64,000 nt of DNA from Solibacillus sp. FSL W7-1436 (lineage in GTDB: Bacteria > Bacillota > Bacilli > Bacillales_A > Planococcaceae), in NCBI RefSeq assembly GCF_038007305.1, contig NZ_JBBOWV010000001.1, positions 124,001 through 188,000 on the forward strand, read 5' to 3'. The translations under genes and the position numbers were made by a program. Positions 60,182-64,000 of this stretch are shown one piece after another (position 1 is the first letter of the stretch; each line of letters opens with the position of its first letter). The notes below the pieces were generated by a model. The model had not been told where the DNA came from and ran no database searches. It saw only the letters and a list, made by a program, of their open reading frames with translations.

Positions 60182-62548
60182 CTATTTTAGTTCTACAATG
60201 GTAACACCGAATCCGCCTTCTCCCGCTTCACCATAACGGTATGATTTCACACGTTTATGGTTTTTCAGGAAGTTTTGAATTCCCTGGCGTAATGCACCAG
60301 TCCCTTTACCGTGAATAATCGATACACGCGGATAGTTCGCCAACAATGCATCATCTAAATACTTTTCTGTGCGAATAAGCGCTTCTTCATATCGTTCGCC
60401 GCGTAAATCAAGTTCCAGTTTCACGATGCTGTTGCGATTTTTTACGTTCATCATCGGACGAGTAACCTGTTCTTTTTCCGGTTTCACATATTCTAAATCG
60501 GACTCGGGCAGTTTCATTTTTAAAATACCAATTTGAACAACCCACTCATTTCCTGCTTTTTGCAGAAGTGTACCTTTTTGACCGTAGCTTAATACTTTTA
60601 CTTCATCGCCCAATTGCAGGTTTTGCTTACGCTCACGGGCAGCGACAGCCTTTTGAAGCACTTTGTTATTGTCAATCGGTGCTGCATTATCCAAACGTTT
60701 CTTCGCATCGATTAACTCATGCTCTTTAACTGATAAAGCGGCATTTTCTTTCATTTTTTTCAACTCTGCAATAATTGATTCGGCTTCTTTCTTCGCCTCA
60801 TCGACAATTTTGCGAGCCTTGTCTTTCGCTTTTTTCTCCAGGTTTTCCTTTTTCTCATCATAAATACGAAGACGTTCTTCCAGCTCTGTACGGATTTTTT
60901 GTGCATCTTCCAGTAAAAGGTGAGCTTCGTCTGCTTCACGTTCAGATCGTAATCGGCTTTCTTCAAGTGAAGCAATCATTGACTCTACTTCATGACGGTC
61001 AGTACCTGTAAAGGATTTTGCATGGTCGATTACATTTGAACTTAATCCAAGTCGTTTGGAAATTTCAAATGCATTTGAACGACCCGGCACCCCAATGAGC
61101 AATCGATACGTCGGGCTGAGTGTTTCAATATCGAACTCTACACTTGCGTTAACTACTGATGGACGGTTATAGCCATATGCCTTCAGCTCCGGATAGTGGG
61201 ATGTTGCCATAACACGTGCGCCGCGATCGACTGTTTCATCCAATATAGCAATTGCAAGAGCTGCACCTTCCTGCGGATCGGTACCTGCACCAAGCTCATC
61301 AAATAAAATTAAAGATTTTTCATTAAATTTGCTTAAAATGTCTACTATATTCACCATATGAGAAGAGAAAGTTGATAATGACTGTTCAATTGACTGTTCA
61401 TCGCCAATATCTGCAAAAATTTGCTCAAACACGGCCAATTCCGAACCATCCAGTGCCGGAACCGGCAGTCCGCACTGTGCCATAATTGTACACAGTCCCA
61501 CTGTTTTCAATGTTACTGTTTTACCACCTGTATTTGGTCCAGTAATAACAATTGCTGTAATATCCCGTCCAAATTCAATCGTATTGGCAACAGCTTCTTC
61601 AATTGGCAATAGCGGGTGCCGTGCGCGAACTAGTCGTGTATAACCTTCTTTATTCATTTTTGGCATTGTGCATTTATTCGCTTGTCCGTATTTCCCTTTT
61701 GCTAAAATGACGTCCAGTTCTCCAAGTAACTGCACAAGAACAAATATTTCATGACCGACTTCCTGTACCTTTAAAGTAAGTTCGGACAGAATGCGCTCGA
61801 TTTCAGCCTTTTCCTTCACTTTGAGACGCTGTACTTCATTGTTCGCCTGAATCACCGCATCAGGCTCGATGAATAAAGTTTGACCTGAAGCTGACTGATC
61901 GTGGACGATTCCGCCATAATGCGAACGATACTCTTGTTTAACCGGGATTACGAAGCGGTCGTTACGAATCGTAATAATCGCGTCAGACAGCATTTTTGTA
62001 GCGTTCGAACCACGTGTGAGACTTTCCAGCTTCTGACGCACTTTCGACTCTTCTGAACGTAAAGACTGGCGAATTGAACGTAAGGCAGGACTCGCTGAAT
62101 CAAGCACCGTACCATTATCATCAATACAGTCATTAATTTCGTGCTGCAATGCAGTCAAGACAGGCATTTGTTCTTTACGTTCAATAAAGTGCGGGATTTC
62201 AATCGTATTTTCCGATTCAATATCTTCAATGAAATTCCGTAAAATCCGGCTTGCCCGTATTGTGCTTGCAATTTCCATTAATTCCATCGGGCTGAGCATA
62301 CCGCCGATCTGTGAGCGTCGTGCATGTGGACGTACATCGAAAATGCCACCCAACGGCACATTGCCTTTTACGCGTAAAATCGCGAGCCCTTCGTCCATTT
62401 CTTCCAGGAGTTCGACAACTGTATCGTAATCCGTTTCCGGTACAAGTTCATCGATCGCTTGTTTTCCGATAGAGTTCGTACAAAATGCCGCTACTTGCTC
62501 GCGTACTTTATGAAATTCTAGTGTTTTCAATGCTCGTTGTTCGATCAT
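60182..62548 (-). CDS. mutS2: MutS2 endonuclease/ribosome-rescue ATPase
   Basis: MutS2 is a MutS-like ATPase without mismatch-recognition domain, with roles in limiting recombination and in splitting collided ribosomes. In 788 residues: core/clamp (1-300), ATPase with Walker A ITGPNTGGKTVTLKT and Walker B LILFDELGAGTDPQEGAAL, coiled coil (about 515-620), KOW-like and C-terminal Smr nuclease domain LDLRGERYEEALI and VSIIHGKGTGALRQG. Full length. 14 nt after polX. Confidence 0.97.
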   Translation of the reverse strand: MIEQRALKTLEFHKVREQVAAFCTNSIGKQAIDELVPETDYDTVVELLEEMDEGLAILRVKGNVPLGGIFDVRPHARRSQIGGMLSPMELMEIASTIRASRILRNFIEDIESENTIEIPHFIERKEQMPVLTALQHEINDCIDDNGTVLDSASPALRSIRQSLRSEESKVRQKLESLTRGSNATKMLSDAIITIRNDRFVIPVKQEYRSHYGGIVHDQSASGQTLFIEPDAVIQANNEVQRLKVKEKAEIERILSELTLKVQEVGHEIFVLVQLLGELDVILAKGKYGQANKCTMPKMNKEGYTRLVRARHPLLPIEEAVANTIEFGRDITAIVITGPNTGGKTVTLKTVGLCTIMAQCGLPVPALDGSELAVFEQIFADIGDEQSIEQSLSTFSSHMVNIVDILSKFNEKSLILFDELGAGTDPQEGAALAIAILDETVDRGARVMATSHYPELKAYGYNRPSVVNASVEFDIETLSPTYRLLIGVPGRSNAFEISKRLGLSSNVIDHAKSFTGTDRHEVESMIASLEESRLRSEREADEAHLLLEDAQKIRTELEERLRIYDEKKENLEKKAKDKARKIVDEAKKEAESIIAELKKMKENAALSVKEHELIDAKKRLDNAAPIDNNKVLQKAVAARERKQNLQLGDEVKVLSYGQKGTLLQKAGNEWVVQIGILKMKLPESDLEYVKPEKEQVTRPMMNVKNRNSIVKLELDLRGERYEEALIRTEKYLDDALLANYPRVSIIHGKGTGALRQGIQNFLKNHKRVKSYRYGEAGEGGFGVTIVELK

Positions 62549-62562
62549 GAGAACACCTCCTA

Positions 62563-64000
62563 TTACTTTTCTTTATTTTTCGCAATAAATGCTTCGAACT
62601 TTTCTTTGGACCATGTGTTGACGATCAGGTCTTTTTTCAGCCATGCTTTTTGGGCGTATTTGACACCGATGTCCATAAAGCGCAGCTGATCAATTGCATG
62701 CGCGTCTGTATTGATGGCGATTGGTACATTTTTCTCCATTGCCAGCATTAAATATTCGATGCTTAAGTCCAGGCGGTACGGATTTGCATTGAGTTCCAAT
62801 ATTTTACCATTTTCTGCTGCCCATTCGATCAGTAACGGTACATCCGGATCATAGCCGCCGCGCTGTCCGACGATACGGCCTGTCGGGTGAGCAATCATAT
62901 GGACATACGGATTTTCTACTGCTGTTTTTAAGCGCGCCATAATTTTGTCCTGCGATTGAGTAAAACTTGAATGGATCGATGCGATAACAAAATCCAGTTC
63001 TTTTAAAACATCATCTCCAAAATCTAATGTTCCATCAGGCAGAATATCCATTTCCGTACCTCTGTATAGTCGGAAACTTGGATTTGCTTCGTTAAATGCA
63101 TAAATATCAAGCTTTTGCTGTTCAAGTCGTTCAGGTGTTAATCCATTCGCCACTTTTAAATATTGCGAGTGATCGGTAATGACGGCATGTGAATATCCGA
63201 TATCCATTAAAGCTTGCCCCATCTCGCTCACTGAATGCGCACCATCTGACCATGTTGTATGCATATGAAGATCCGATACGATATCTTCCAGCTTCACTAA
63301 TCCGCTAAGCTCGTCCAAACGGTCCAGCTCTTTCCCGCTTTCACGCACAGTCGGCGGAATAAAAGGTAAATTGAAATGCGCAAAAAACGCTTCTTCCGAT
63401 TCAAACGTTACTACAGTACCATCTTCCTGCTCGACACCATATTCACTTATTTTTTTCCCTAATGATTTTGCAAGCTGACGCATGCGTACATTATGGTCTT
63501 TCGAACCGGTGAAATGATGAAGTGCTGACGCAAATTCTTCACGCGACACTAAACGGAAATCTACACTTACCGGTTCTTCACGATCCAGTATGACAGACAC
63601 TTTTGTATCCCCTGCCGCAACAGTTTCCAATATCGCAAGGCGCGTTAAAATCGCTTCACGAACAGACTCATATTCCTTCGTTGCCACGATGAAATCAACA
63701 TCTTTACTCGTTTCCGCAACGCGTCGGAAGCTTCCTGCAACCGAGAACTTTTCTACTTCAGGCAAACTCGCTAAAAGCTCGTTAATTTCCAAAACAACAG
63801 GCTCAAGCTGCCAAATAGGTAACCGCTCAGCACGGGAACCAAATGTTTCAAGTTCTTTTAAAATTTTTTCCTCAGTTTTTGCCGCAAACCCTGCAAGCGC
63901 TCTTACTTGCCCTGCCTCACACGCTGCCTTTAATGTGGCTGCATCCACGATGTTCAGTTCCTGATACAATTTGGCAAGCTTTTTACCACCTAACCCGGGT
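62563..64000 (-). CDS. polX: family X DNA polymerase with PHP domain (5' part outside window)
   Basis: PolX fills gaps in base-excision repair and its PHP domain has 3'-5' exonuclease activity. The visible 479 codons begin inside the N-terminal helix-hairpin-helix (PGLGGKKLAKLYQEL); the true start is off the right edge, so the in-frame TTG at 63969 is not a start. Polymerase motif: VAGSFRRVAETSKDVDFIVA with DVD, and VSVDFRLV. PHP motifs: DLHMHTTWSDGAHS, VITDHSQY, EMDIL, AHPTGR and NTDAH. Bacillus PolX has about 570 residues. Confidence 0.96.
   Translation of the reverse strand, partial: PGLGGKKLAKLYQELNIVDAATLKAACEAGQVRALAGFAAKTEEKILKELETFGSRAERLPIWQLEPVVLEINELLASLPEVEKFSVAGSFRRVAETSKDVDFIVATKEYESVREAILTRLAILETVAAGDTKVSVILDREEPVSVDFRLVSREEFASALHHFTGSKDHNVRMRQLAKSLGKKISEYGVEQEDGTVVTFESEEAFFAHFNLPFIPPTVRESGKELDRLDELSGLVKLEDIVSDLHMHTTWSDGAHSVSEMGQALMDIGYSHAVITDHSQYLKVANGLTPERLEQQKLDIYAFNEANPSFRLYRGTEMDILPDGTLDFGDDVLKELDFVIASIHSSFTQSQDKIMARLKTAVENPYVHMIAHPTGRIVGQRGGYDPDVPLLIEWAAENGKILELNANPYRLDLSIEYLMLAMEKNVPIAINTDAHAIDQLRFMDIGVKYAQKAWLKKDLIVNTWSKEKFEAFIAKNKEK

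Noticed and set aside
63967-63969. TTG at 63969 as start of polX
   Set aside because: The frame continues upstream through a helix-hairpin-helix motif (PGLGGKK) to the window edge, so the gene is partial.

Overview
The window reads as chromosomal DNA of a low-GC, endospore-forming Gram-positive bacterium, most like the Planococcaceae (Lysinibacillus/Solibacillus type). The evidence is the Bacillus-like order polX-mutS2-yshE-lcfA-fadR-fadB-etfB-etfA-trxA-uvrC-lysC-yslB-sdhCAB-gerE-racE-rph-rdgB, the germination genes cwlJ and sleL, a gamma-glutamyl-diamino acid endopeptidase with the length and metal residues of the B. sphaericus enzyme, Shine-Dalgarno sites of the AGGAGG type, and AT-rich intergenic DNA with TTGACA/TATAAT promoters. 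Most genes lie on the minus strand. Both ends cut a gene: an alcohol dehydrogenase on the left and DNA polymerase X on the right.

Region by region. 0-6.5 kb: partial zinc alcohol dehydrogenase, an EAL-domain protein, two paralogous betaine-type binding lipoproteins with nearly identical promoter/operator regions, and an SLH-anchored 5'-nucleotidase. 6.5-9.8 kb: thiamine salvage operon tenA-thiM-thiD-thiE behind two tandem TPP riboswitches, each with its own terminator. 9.8-14.3 kb: spore cortex and germination cluster (sleL starting at an ATT codon, cwlJ, several very small hydrophilic genes, the LysM/M14 endopeptidase). 14.4-18 kb: a YwqK-like repeat protein, membrane proteins and a SIMPL protein. 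18-28.6 kb: a sulfur block in which sumT-sirB-yezD-cysJ-cysI-sirC make sirohaem and reduce sulfite, followed by an ABC importer transcribed with a cytoplasmic arylsulfotransferase-like protein behind a structured leader. 28.7-31.3 kb: a three-gene cassette with a membrane HD-GYP protein, a 22-residue peptide whose ATG overlaps the HD-GYP stop, and an M50 membrane protease carrying a PqqD/RRE-like N-terminal domain. This is the best candidate for an undescribed system. 31.6-40 kb: aldehyde dehydrogenase, an internally deleted nitrilase-family pseudogene with its GNAT partner, a second sulfonate-type ABC importer with an FMN monooxygenase, and an aldo/keto reductase. 40-41.7 kb: a protein with an RxxxxH motif, a PD-(D/E)XK homing-type nuclease and a tRNA-Arg(UCU) gene split in its anticodon by a group I intron of about 259 nt. 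41.8-64 kb: conserved housekeeping genes, including succinate dehydrogenase, lysC under a lysine riboswitch, and the fatty-acid degradation operon with its FadR operator.

How the parts fit: the two ABC systems can bring in organosulfur compounds, the monooxygenase and perhaps the arylsulfotransferase-like protein release or move the sulfur group, and CysJI with sirohaem reduces sulfite to sulfide. FadR probably controls the acyl-CoA genes, and a FadR-like site also lies at the promoter of a distant acyl-CoA thioesterase gene. No CRISPR array, insertion sequence or prophage was seen; the group I intron and its nuclease are the only clear mobile elements.
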